64,000 nt of DNA from Polaribacter ponticola. GTDB lineage: Bacteria; Bacteroidota; Bacteroidia; Flavobacteriales; Flavobacteriaceae. Both the position numbers and the translations under genes were made by a program. The stretch covers positions 1,023,001-1,087,000 of the forward strand of contig NZ_JAOSLC020000003.1 in NCBI RefSeq assembly GCF_026191475.2, given 5' to 3'. Shown piece by piece: positions 54,985-64,000 of the stretch (positions within the stretch are counted from its first letter, which is position 1; each line of letters starts with the position of its first letter). The notes under the pieces are model-generated. The model searched no databases. It worked only from the letters and a program-made list of their open reading frames with translations, and was not told the DNA's origin.

Positions 54985-55920
54985 TTATTCTTTAGGCAAA
55001 AAAACTTCAGCCATCATACAGCGTGCGCTTCCACCACCACATGCTTCAATAGTATCTAATGAACTAGAAATAATTTTACAATGGTTGTTAATTTGAGATT
55101 TTTGACTTTGAGTTAAACAATCATGTGCTGCTTTACTCATAACTAAAAATAGCTCATTATTAGCTCCATTAACCTGTAACATATTTCCAGCAAAATTATT
55201 TACTTGCTCTTCTGTAATATCAATAACTTGCTTACTATCTTCTTTTAAGTGTTTTAGAACATTTTTACGTTCTTTTTTATCATCAATAGAAGATAAGCAA
55301 ACAATAGCAAATGTTTCTGCCAAACACATCATAACATTTGTATGGTAAATGGCTTTTCTTTTATTATTTACAGTTTGGTTTGCTGTAAAGACAACAGGTG
55401 TATATTCAAAATCCTCACAAAACTCAATAAACAAATCTTCATCAGCTCTTGGAGACAAAGCACAATATGCTTTTTTATTTACTCTATCTAGCAACAAGCT
55501 TCCAGTACCTTCTAGAAAAATTCCTTCCTCTTCTGCTGAAGTATAATCTACAATATTATCAATTAAAAAACCTTGTTTTTCTAAAGTAGTTAAAATATCT
55601 TCTCTACGCTCTAACCTCCTGTTTTCTGCGAACATAGGATATAATGCTACAGTTCCGTCTTGATGAAATGATATCCAATTATTAGGAAAAATAGAATCTG
55701 GTGTATCAAACTCATTTGTATCAGAAACTACAATTACATTTACACCATAACTTTTTAATTTTTCTACATAAGCATCAAATTCAATTTGAGCTTTATTATT
55801 AACTGTTGATGGTAAAATTCCGTCTAAAACCTTTTGGTAATAATTGTTAATTGCAGTTTGTTCGTTCATCCTAAAATTTACCGGACGAATCATTAAAATA
55901 GTGTTCGTAGTTTGTTTCAT
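54985..55920 (-). CDS. ctlX: Citrulline utilisation hydrolase CtlX-like
   Basis: The 311-residue protein belongs to the guanidino-group-modifying superfamily. The start RPVNFRMNEQTAINNYYQ, DSIFPNNWISFHQDG, EGTGSLLLDRVNKKAY (Glu), YHTNVMMCLAETF (His) and the catalytic Cys in EACGGGSARCMMAEVF are visible. CtlX-type enzymes hydrolyse citrulline or arginine-like substrates to ornithine products. The adjacent gene is a second member of the superfamily; together they point to arginine or citrulline catabolism. Substrate is from memory of the family. Confidence 0.85.
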   Translation of the reverse strand: MKQTTNTILMIRPVNFRMNEQTAINNYYQKVLDGILPSTVNNKAQIEFDAYVEKLKSYGVNVIVVSDTNEFDTPDSIFPNNWISFHQDGTVALYPMFAENRRLERREDILTTLEKQGFLIDNIVDYTSAEEEGIFLEGTGSLLLDRVNKKAYCALSPRADEDLFIEFCEDFEYTPVVFTANQTVNNKRKAIYHTNVMMCLAETFAIVCLSSIDDKKERKNVLKHLKEDSKQVIDITEEQVNNFAGNMLQVNGANNELFLVMSKAAHDCLTQSQKSQINNHCKIISSSLDTIEACGGGSARCMMAEVFLPKE

Positions 55921-55993
55921 AATTCAAATATTTAGGCCTATAGCTTATAATAATAGCTAAACTTTACAACCCTAATAAAAACTTTTAATAATT

Positions 55994-56907
55994 TTAATCT
56001 CTAATTAATGGCATTGTAGAACAACGCAAAAGACCTTCTTGTTTGGCTATTTCTGCATATGGTACAGCTTCTACCCTAAAACCTTTATCTTCTAACCAAG
56101 TATTTAAACGGGTAAAATTTTGTTCAGAGATAATAACATCTTCAGATATTGAAAACACATTACTATTCATGTTATACATTTCATCTTTAGTTATCTCAAA
56201 AACATTTTCTATTCCAAAAAGTTTATCAACCATTCATATTCACTCTCAATTAAGAATCCGTTTTTATGAATTATCGCTTTATCTTTACCTATAGGTTGAA
56301 AACAACAATCTAAATGAAGCGCGTTTTCCTTTGCATTAGTATTTGATTTTCTTAACTCAAAAGGTTTCACAATTTTATCAGGAAACAATTTTTGCAAAGC
56401 ATTCACAGCATTTACATTTGTTCTTGCAGTAATATAATCTGGATAATCTTTTCCTGAATATGTACCAATAAATATATAATCATTCCAAGGCATAACATCA
56501 CCACCTTCTACATGACAATTTTCTGGTAATTCTATAATATTATTTGAAGTAACTTTAGAAATTACATGATTAATAGCATCAATTTCTTTGTCTCTGTCTG
56601 GAAGAATATTAGCTTTAATTAATTTATCATCTATTACAAAAGCTATATCTCTTGAAAAGATTTGATTATAATCTTTAATTTCTTTAGGTCTAAATACTTC
56701 CACATCATATTTTTTAAAAACTTTAGCAACAGCTTCCATTTCTAAAACCATGTCCTCTTCTTTTGGATAAGTACCTGCTAATACATGTAACCTACTTTTA
56801 GGATCGTAACAATCTTCAACATTTGGAACAGGCCCATTACTACTTGCTGTTCCTAAAATTACAGATCTTAATCTGGAAGTTTCATTTTTAATATTAAGTT
56901 GTAACAT
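55994..56907 (-). CDS. Arginine deiminase/amidinotransferase-family protein (one frameshift)
   Basis: The repaired protein has about 304 residues. Family marks are FSRDIAFVID, ENCHVEGGDVMPWNDYIFIG (His/Glu), ENALHLDCCFQPIG and the catalytic Cys in QEGLLRCSTMPLIRD. The frame breaks at five A (plus strand) at 56216-56220; six would give YEWLINFFGIENVFEITKDE. It may release ammonia from arginine, methylarginine or a related compound. It is downstream of the gltA terminator and upstream of the CtlX gene, on the same strand. Confidence 0.82.
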
Positions 56908-56920
56908 ATTGTTAAATAGA

Positions 56921-56958
56921 TAAAAAAAGCTTCATAAATTATGAAGCTTTTAGTTTTT
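56921..56958 (-). terminator. Rho-independent terminator of gltA
   Basis: AAAAGCTTCAT and ATGAAGCTTTT form an 11-bp stem around AAATT with T runs after it on the minus strand. Confidence 0.8.
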
Positions 56959-56979
56959 TTGTAAAAATAACAATATTTT

Positions 56980-58267
56980 TTATCTTTTCTCTATTTCTAC
57001 AAAAGGTCTTACATTTTCTCCTGTATAAATTTGACGAGGTCTCCCTATTGGTTCTTTCTTTAATCTCATTTCTTTCCATTGAGCAATCCAACCTGGCAAA
57101 CGGCCTAACGCAAACATTACTGTAAACATTTCTACTGGAATTCCCATTGCTCTGTAAATAATTCCTGAATAGAAATCTACATTTGGATACAGTTTTCTCT
57201 CAACAAAATAAGGATCATTTAATGCTTCTTGTTCTAAACCTCTTGCAATATCTAAGATAGGATCTTCTACTCCTAATTCATTTAAAACTTCGTCTGCTGC
57301 TTTTTTAATAATTGTTGCTCTAGGGTCGAAATTTTTATAAACTCTGTGTCCAAAGCCCATTAATCTAAAAGGATCATTTTTATCCTTTGCCTTAGCCATA
57401 TATTTCTTAGTATCACCACCATCTTCTTTAATAGCTTCCAACATTTCTAATACTGCTTGATTAGCACCTCCATGAAGTGGCCCCCAAAGTGCAGAAATTC
57501 CTGCAGATAAAGAAGCGAATAAACCAGCATGAGAAGAGCCTACAATTCTTACAGTAGAAGTAGAACAGTTTTGCTCATGATCTGCATGTAAAATTAATAG
57601 TTTATCAATTGCATCTTTTATAATTGGATTTATTACATATTCTTCATTTGGTTGTTCAAACATCATTTTCATAATATTCTCAACATAACCTAAAGAAGTA
57701 GAACCATAATTTAATGGAAGACCTTGTTTCTTTCGCATTGTCCAAGCTACTAAAACAGGAAACTTACCAAGAATTTTAACTATAGACCTATACATGTCTT
57801 CTTCTGAGTCTCACATTAACAGAAGAAGGGTTAAAAGCTGTAAGAGCACTTGTTAAAGATGATAAGACTCCCATTGGGTGAGCCGTTTTAGGAAAAGCAT
57901 CTATAATTTTTTTAATATCATCATCAACAACAGATTTAGATTTAATATCTGCATGAAATTTTTCTAACTGTTCTTTAGTTGGTAAATCTCCAAAAATTAA
58001 AGCATATGCTACTTCTAGAAAATCTGCTTTTTCGGCTAATTCTTCAATAGTATAACCTCTATATCTTAAAATTCCTTTTTCACCATCTAAAAATGTAATA
58101 GCACTTTCACAAGAACCTGTGTTCTTATATCCAGGATCAATAGTAATAACTCCATTTGTTGCACCTCTTAACGTTTTAATGTTTATGGCAACTTCATTTT
58201 CAGTTCCTTTAACTAGAGGAAATTCATAAGAATTTTCTCCAATTTGTAATTTAGCTATATCAGACAT
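56980..58267 (-). CDS. gltA: Citrate synthase (one frameshift in this sequence)
   Basis: The repaired protein has about 428 residues, full length for type II citrate synthase. Landmarks are [55 protein letters not shown] (His), [15 protein letters not shown] (His) and [16 protein letters not shown] (Asp). Two frames meet near 57811-57813: one base too many in GTGAGAC separates NPSSVNV from [10 protein letters not shown]. Unlike the other breaks this one is not in a homopolymer. It condenses acetyl-CoA and oxaloacetate at the entry of the TCA cycle. Being essential in aerobes, a real loss is unlikely. Confidence 0.93.
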
Positions 58268-58398
58268 TTATGATGATTTTTTAATATTTTTATCTGTGCA
58301 CGAAGATACCAAATTAATAAGAATTTTAAATAGTGTAAAGCATAGATTTTAAATATTTAAAAATAGCTTAAGTCGATTTAACAAAATCTTAATAAACA

Positions 58399-58430
58399 CA
58401 AAAAAACCTCGCATATAAAATGCGAGGTTT
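58399..58430 (-). terminator. Rho-independent terminator of eno
   Basis: AACCTCGCAT and ATGCGAGGTT form a 10-bp stem with five-base loop; T residues follow on the minus strand. It lies 24 bp past the enolase stop. Confidence 0.82.
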
Positions 58431-58453
58431 AGAATAAATAGTACTGTTTTTTA

Positions 58454-59755
<1,302 letters not shown>

Positions 59756-59884
59756 TTATAAACTCAATAAAAAATGAGTTTTGATTATTTTTATTCCGAC
59801 GCTAAATTACGAAATGTCTAAAAGATTTAATAATTTGTACTTAGTTAATTACGAAAACGTTTGCAATTAATTTTTTATCTTAAA

Positions 59885-59917
59885 AATAAAAAAACCCACT
59901 CAGAAACTGAGTGGGAA
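59885..59917 (-). terminator. Rho-independent terminator of carA
   Basis: CCCACTCAG and CTGAGTGGG form a nine-base perfect stem around AAA; the minus strand runs into seven T. It lies 117 bp downstream of the carA stop. The remaining 59918-60033 is AT-rich with nothing recognisable. Confidence 0.82.
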
Positions 59918-60033
59918 AATTGCTATGAAAAAGAATGTGATTTTTACATCACAGTTCTAATATAATACTATTATTAATATAAATTATATTATAATGTTTA
60001 AAAGCGTTTAAATTTCGATTAACAACAAAAAAA

Positions 60034-61150
60034 TTACGACAAAACACTTTTAACCTTCTGAATTTCAGCGATAAACTGATCAAATAAATATTCAGAATCA
60101 TGAGGCCCAGGACTAGCTTCTGGATGGTATTGAACAGAAAATGTATTTTTGTTTTTTAATCGAATTCCTGCTACAGTATGATCATTTAAATGTACATGTG
60201 TAATTTCTATATCCTCATTTGCTTCTGCATCTTCTCTATTGATTGCAAAACCATGATTTTGAGACGTTATTTCACCTTTACCAGTTAAAAGATTTTTAAC
60301 AGGATGATTTATACCTCTATGCCCGTTATGCATTTTATAGGTTGAGATACCATTTGCTAGAGCAATTACTTGATGTCCTAAACAAATTCCAAACAAAGGC
60401 AAATCTTTTTTGATAATTTCTTTAGCAACTTCTTGAGCTTCAATTAAAGGTTCAGGATCTCCAGGTCCATTTGAAATAAAATATCCATCTGGATTAAAAC
60501 TAGATAAATCATTAAATGTAGAGTTGTAAGGGAAAACTTTAATATAAGCTCCTCTTTTTGCTAAGTTTCTTAGAATATTTTTTTATACCTATATCTAAAG
60601 CAGAAATTTTTATTGGAGCATTTTCATCTCCAACAAAATAAGGTTCTTTAGTAGACACTTTTGAAGCTAACTCCAATCCTTCCATACTAGGTACTTCGGC
60701 AAGTTGTTTTTTTAATGAATCAATATTATCAATGTCTGTAGAAATTATTGCATTCATTGCACCATTATCTCTAATATAAGCTACTAAAGCACGCGTATCA
60801 ACATCAGATATAGCAACCAAATTATGCTCAATAAACCAATCTTTCAAATTTCCATCAGAATCTTCTCTAGAATGAGTAAAACTAAAATTTCTGCAAATTA
60901 ATCCCGATATTTTTATTCCATCAGATTCTACCTCTTTATTATTAACTCCATAATTTCCAATATGCGCATTGGTAGCAACCATTAATTGTCCAAAATATGA
61001 TGGATCAGTAAAAATTTCTTGATAACCAGTCATACCTGTATTAAAACAGATTTCCCCAGTAGATGTTCCTTCAATTCCTACAGATTTCCCATAAAAAATT
61101 GTTCCGTCTGCTAATAGAACTAGGGCCTTTTTACGTGTTTGATACTTCAT
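60034..61150 (-). CDS. carA: Carbamoyl phosphate synthase small subunit (one frameshift)
   Basis: The repaired protein has about 372 residues. The N-terminal CPSase_sm part (about 1-145) has ALVLLADGTIFYGKSVG and EICFNTGMTGYQEIFTDPSYFGQL. The glutaminase (about 190-370) has the Cys in LPLFGICLGHQVIALA, the Gly-rich YFISNGPGDPEP and the His/Glu of QYHPEASPGPHDSEYLF. A T run of seven at 60578-60584 (plus strand) splits it; eight give IGIKKNILRNLAKRGAY. It supplies ammonia from glutamine for arginine and pyrimidine synthesis; carB is not in the window. Confidence 0.93.
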
Positions 61151-61186
61151 TGATAATTGTTGTGTTTGTTATTGCAAAAATATAAA

Positions 61187-61221
61187 AAAAGGGATAAACG
61201 TAAACGTTTATCCCTTTTATA
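61187..61221. repeat. 35-bp palindromic repeat, left copy (terminator)
   Basis: AAAAGGGATAAACG, then TAAACGTTTATCCC and TTTTATA, form a 14-bp perfect hairpin. It is identical base for base to the copy at 63374-63408. On the minus strand it runs into seven T and can end the transcript of the three-paralogue cassette, 12 bp after its last stop and 36 bp before carA. Confidence 0.85.
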
Positions 61222-61233
61222 ATTATGTGTTTT

Positions 61234-61899
61234 TTATTGAAAAAAATAATTTACAATTATTATTAAATCCTGTTCTATATTTAATGATAAATGATTCGAT
61301 TTAATAAATTCATTTACTTTTAATAAATTTTTATTTTTAATAAACTTTTTTAACTCTTTCCTTTTAAATTTAATCTTTTCAAAATTGCCATTAATTTGAA
61401 AATAATATTCTTCTTTGAGTTTCCAGTTTATAGATTCTGCTGTTATTTTATTCTGAACTTGACGCTTTTTTATCTTATAAATTTTCTTTAAAAATAAACA
61501 TTCATCCTTTTTTAATAATACTTCGAAAATTTCGTTATTATTCTGAGTATAAATTCTAGAATTTATTTTTGCATAACTAATTTTATTATAAATAAAAATT
61601 GAATCTTTTTCAATTTCAGAGATAAATAAACCATTATATAAATCAATATTTATATTATTAATTATATATTCATTTCCAGAAGTTAAAATTATTCTGCCTT
61701 TATTTTTAAAATTTTTAAACAGTAAAGGACTGCCTTTTAATTCTGTAATTCGGTTATTAATTGATCTATTTTTAAAAGCAAATCTATTACCACTTAAAAG
61801 TTGATTACTGCCAAAGAAATCACCAGGATTTCCTCCTTGAGAATATAAAAATGAGTTTGCAAAACAAATTAATAAAATAATAAGGGCAAATTTATTCAT
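61234..61899 (-). CDS. Exported protein of unknown function, paralogue 1
   Basis: I do not recognise this 221-residue protein. It has a signal peptide (to about residue 20, FLYSQ), then the segment FGSNQLLSGNRFAFKNRS, LKGSPLLFKNF, ILTSGNEYIINNINIDL, KDSIFIYN and the strongly conserved KKRQVQNKITAESINWKLK. It is the last and most diverged of three tandem paralogues. No enzymatic motif is seen. Since all three start with a signal peptide, an envelope or secreted role is likely. Confidence 0.7.
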   Translation of the reverse strand: MNKFALIILLICFANSFLYSQGGNPGDFFGSNQLLSGNRFAFKNRSINNRITELKGSPLLFKNFKNKGRIILTSGNEYIINNINIDLYNGLFISEIEKDSIFIYNKISYAKINSRIYTQNNNEIFEVLLKKDECLFLKKIYKIKKRQVQNKITAESINWKLKEEYYFQINGNFEKIKFKRKELKKFIKNKNLLKVNEFIKSNHLSLNIEQDLIIIVNYFFQ

Positions 61900-61919
61900 A
61901 AAGGGTGAAACAAATAATA

Positions 61920-62621
61920 TTATAGATTATTATAATATTTTAAAGTTTTAATTAAATCTTTTTCTTTTTTTGTTACTAATCTATTCGATTTTATATACTC
62001 TTTTAAAACTTTAACTTTATTATCTTTTATAAATCGAAAAAAATCTTTTTTCTTTAAATTAATTGGTTCGTAATTACCATTAAATTTGACAAAATAATCT
62101 TCTGTAAGTTTCCATTTAACTGTTTCAGCTGTTAACTTGTTTTGAACTTGTCTTTTTAAAACTTTAGATATTTTTTTTAATAAACTAATACGATTACCTG
62201 TTTCTAAAATTTCGTAAATTTTATTTTCATTTTGAGTATATACTTTAGAATTAATATTAGCCATTTTAATATTGTTAAAAATAAATATTGAATCTTTAGC
62301 TATTTCAGACACAAACTCTCCATTATCTAAATCTACATTTATATTCTTAATCTTATAAAGTTTTCCAGAAGTTAATTTTAAAATACCATTATTTTTAAAG
62401 TTATTAAATAGTAAAGGGCTCCCTTTAATTCCTATTCTACTTTTATTTATATCACTATTAACACTTGCAAAACGGCCGCCATCTAACATTTGATTACTAC
62501 CAAAATAGGTTCCAGATTTCTGACCTCCTGCAGTCATGAAATTTGTATTAATACTATTTTGACTTAAAGAATTAAAAGAAATAAAAAATAATGCAGTTAA
62601 AACAATAAATGATTTTTTCAT
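61920..62621 (-). CDS. Exported protein of unknown function, paralogue 2
   Basis: The 233-residue protein has a signal peptide (to about residue 20, FNSLSQ) and matches its neighbours: FGSNQMLDGGRFASVNSD, IKGSPLLFNNFKNNG, KLTSGKLYKIKNINVDLDNG, SEIAKDSIFIFNNI, VLKRQVQNKLTAETVKWKL and INLKKKDFFRFI. No known domain. It lies 20 bases upstream of paralogue 1 and 61 bases downstream of paralogue 3, on the same strand. Confidence 0.7.
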   Translation of the reverse strand: MKKSFIVLTALFFISFNSLSQNSINTNFMTAGGQKSGTYFGSNQMLDGGRFASVNSDINKSRIGIKGSPLLFNNFKNNGILKLTSGKLYKIKNINVDLDNGEFVSEIAKDSIFIFNNIKMANINSKVYTQNENKIYEILETGNRISLLKKISKVLKRQVQNKLTAETVKWKLTEDYFVKFNGNYEPINLKKKDFFRFIKDNKVKVLKEYIKSNRLVTKKEKDLIKTLKYYNNL

Positions 62622-62682
62622 GATAAATAAATTAAATTAGTGTACTAATTGTGAACAAGTATTGTACCGTAAAACAAAAATA

Positions 62683-63333
62683 TTATAACGTGTTATAATG
62701 TTTAAGAATAGTAATTAAATCTTTTTCCTTTTTTACTTTTAGTCTATTACTTTTAATAAATACTTTCAGATTTTTAATGTTATTTGCATCCAAATAATTG
62801 AAAAAATCTTTTTTCTTTAAATTGATTTCTTCTAACTTGTTATTAATTTTCACATAATAATCTTCGTTATGTTTCCATTTAAGTTCTTCTGCAGATAATT
62901 TATTCTGAACTTGCCTTTTTATTACTTTAGTATGTTTTATTAAAAAAGATATATTTTTACCTGATTCTAAAATTTGATATATACTATTATTAATTTGTGT
63001 ATATTTCTTATTATTAATAATTGCTTTTTTAACATTATTAAAAATAAATAACGAATCTTTACCAATTTCAGCAACAAAATTTCCTTTATCCAAATTTAGA
63101 TTAATATTACTTATGCTATAAGTTTCACCAGAAGTTAAAGTTAATATTGCTTGATTATTAAAATCTTTAAACATTAAGGAACTACCTTTTGCTTTTATAT
63201 TTCCAAAATGGCTGTTTAAACTAGAAAAACTACCGTTTTCTAACAGTTGATTGCTACCTAAAAAAGCACCAGAAGACTGAGCCGTAAAAGCTGATGACAC
63301 AAACAATATACAAATAAAAAAAATGCTTTTCAT
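62683..63333 (-). CDS. Exported protein of unknown function, paralogue 3
   Basis: The 216-residue protein has a signal peptide (ending near SAFTAQS) and the same pattern: FLGSNQLLENGSFSSLNS, KGSSLMFKDFNNQ, LTLTSGETYSISNINLNL, AEIGKDSLFIFNN, VIKRQVQNKLSAEELKWKH and INLKKKDFFNYL. It is closest to paralogue 2 and is transcribed first in the cassette. I see no catalytic motif; the lysine-rich C-terminal half is shared. Confidence 0.7.
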   Translation of the reverse strand: MKSIFFICILFVSSAFTAQSSGAFLGSNQLLENGSFSSLNSHFGNIKAKGSSLMFKDFNNQAILTLTSGETYSISNINLNLDKGNFVAEIGKDSLFIFNNVKKAIINNKKYTQINNSIYQILESGKNISFLIKHTKVIKRQVQNKLSAEELKWKHNEDYYVKINNKLEEINLKKKDFFNYLDANNIKNLKVFIKSNRLKVKKEKDLITILKHYNTL

Positions 63334-63373
63334 AAAATACGATATTAAATATTAAGTAACTAAGATATAAAAT

Positions 63374-63408
63374 AAAAGGGATAAACGTAAACGTTTATCC
63401 CTTTTATA
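63374..63408. repeat. 35-bp palindromic repeat, right copy (terminator)
   Basis: Identical in all 35 bases to 61187-61221. It lies 22 bp after the rplQ stop and 40 bp before the first paralogue, so it is probably the original terminator of the ribosomal protein operon. Confidence 0.85.
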
Positions 63409-63430
63409 TAGTTTAAAAAATTTTCATTTT

Positions 63431-63904
63431 TTATTCTTCAGACTTTTCTTCAGTTGAAGTCGCTTCTACTTGAGCAGAATCAGCTTTTTTGCTTTTTCCT
63501 CTACGAGTAGATTTCTTAGCTTTTTTACCTTTAGGATTGTAAATTTCGTTGTAATCAACTAATTCTACCATTGCCATAGGAGCATTATCTCCTTGACGAT
63601 TTCCTAATTTTATAATACGTAAATAACCTCCTGGTCTGTCTGCTACTTTAACAGAAATTTCTTTAAACAACTCTGTTACAGCATACTTATCACGTAAGTA
63701 AGAAAATACAATACGTCTATTGTGAGTAGTATCTGATTTAGACTTTGTAATTAATGGTTCAACAAAAACTCTTAAGGCTTTTGCTTTAGCCACTGTTGTG
63801 TTAATACGTTTATGCTCTATTAAAGAACAAGTCATATTAGCTAACATCGCCTTTCTATGCGCTGTTTTTCTTCCTAAGTGATTGAATTTCTTTCCGTGTC
63901 TCAT
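63431..63904 (-). CDS. rplQ: 50S ribosomal protein L17
   Basis: The 157-residue protein begins [20 protein letters not shown] and has [27 protein letters not shown] [40 protein letters not shown] and [21 protein letters not shown] Bacteroidota-type C-terminal extension rich in K, S and E (about 120-157) is present. It follows rpoA on the same strand, the usual end of the alpha operon, and is followed by a palindromic terminator. Confidence 0.97.
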   Translation of the reverse strand: MRHGKKFNHLGRKTAHRKAMLANMTCSLIEHKRINTTVAKAKALRVFVEPLITKSKSDTTHNRRIVFSYLRDKYAVTELFKEISVKVADRPGGYLRIIKLGNRQGDNAPMAMVELVDYNEIYNPKGKKAKKSTRRGKSKKADSAQVEATSTEEKSEE

Positions 63905-63964
63905 GACGTTTGTTTTATACTTTCATCTTGCATCTACCCATTATGAGGAGCAAAATATGAAAGG

Positions 63965-64000
63965 TTAATCTCTATCTAATTTATATTTTGTTAAATCCAT
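63965..64000 (-). CDS. rpoA: RNA polymerase alpha subunit, last 11 codons
   Basis: The minus strand reads MDLTKYKLDRD and a stop, starting outside the window. This matches the end of flavobacterial RpoA (LxKYKLD) and fits its usual place upstream of rplQ. Only 36 bases are visible, so identification rests on this end and on gene order. Confidence 0.75.
   Translation of the reverse strand: MDLTKYKLDRD

Noticed and set aside
61187..63408. CRISPR-like or transposon terminal repeats around the paralogue cassette
   Set aside because: Only two palindromes are present with no spacers, no transposase and no target duplication that I can see; kept as a terminator duplication.

Overview
The window is AT-rich chromosomal DNA from a marine-type member of the Flavobacteriaceae (Bacteroidota), most like Polaribacter or a close relative. 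Supporting signs are a type IX secretion C-terminal tail, a TonB-dependent receptor with a carboxypeptidase-like N-terminal domain, many Bacteroidota-style lipoproteins, a serB-serA fusion, type B ribosomal protein L31, and intergenic repeats of the flavobacterial sort. The genus is inference.

Layout. 1-3.9 kb: an ECF sigma factor with a membrane anti-sigma-like partner and a lipoprotein running off the left edge, then a WYL regulator, a VOC protein and a secreted hydrolase. 4-9.5 kb: yaaA, a SanA-like protein, L-serine dehydratase, a DUF2853 protein and dnaK. 9.7-18.8 kb: a LytS-type kinase, NDH-2, an AraC/GyrI regulator and a TonB receptor locus. 18.9-28.8 kb: a minus-strand operon for tryptophan/kynurenine catabolism (kynureninase, kynurenine monooxygenase, 3-hydroxyanthranilate dioxygenase, ACMS decarboxylase, aminomuconate semialdehyde dehydrogenase, a RidA-type deaminase) interleaved with uncharacterised exported and cytosolic proteins. 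29-36.4 kb: an NlpC/P60 lipoprotein, serB-serA, a UbiA-like membrane protein and gcvP. 36.4-38.8 kb: a small accessory island with a lone lipoprotein, an IS110-family transposase, structured flanks and attC-like motifs. 38.8-49.7 kb: FKBP, methyltransferase, glutamate-synthase-like protein, L31, glutaminyl cyclase, a beta-helix lipoprotein, an amidohydrolase, an SDR, a SprT-like protein and DUF389. 49.7-64 kb: tRNA-Lys, MlaFE, a PafA-like phosphatase, a T9SS cargo protein, PrsW, two guanidino-group enzymes, citrate synthase, enolase, carA, a three-gene paralogous cassette, rplQ and the last codons of rpoA.

The strongest overall observation is technical. Fourteen genes, including citrate synthase, carA, gcvP and kmo, are each split by one or two single-base indels, nearly all in A or T runs, while both halves keep complete conserved sequence. 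I join these genes and treat the breaks as likely sequence errors, not decay. The strongest biological candidates are three tandem paralogues of unknown function bracketed by two identical 35-bp palindromes between rplQ and carA; the IS110 island with two candidate structured RNAs and attC-like ends; and a family of intergenic repeats with conserved arms and a variable apical hairpin. No CRISPR array, prophage or rRNA operon was seen.
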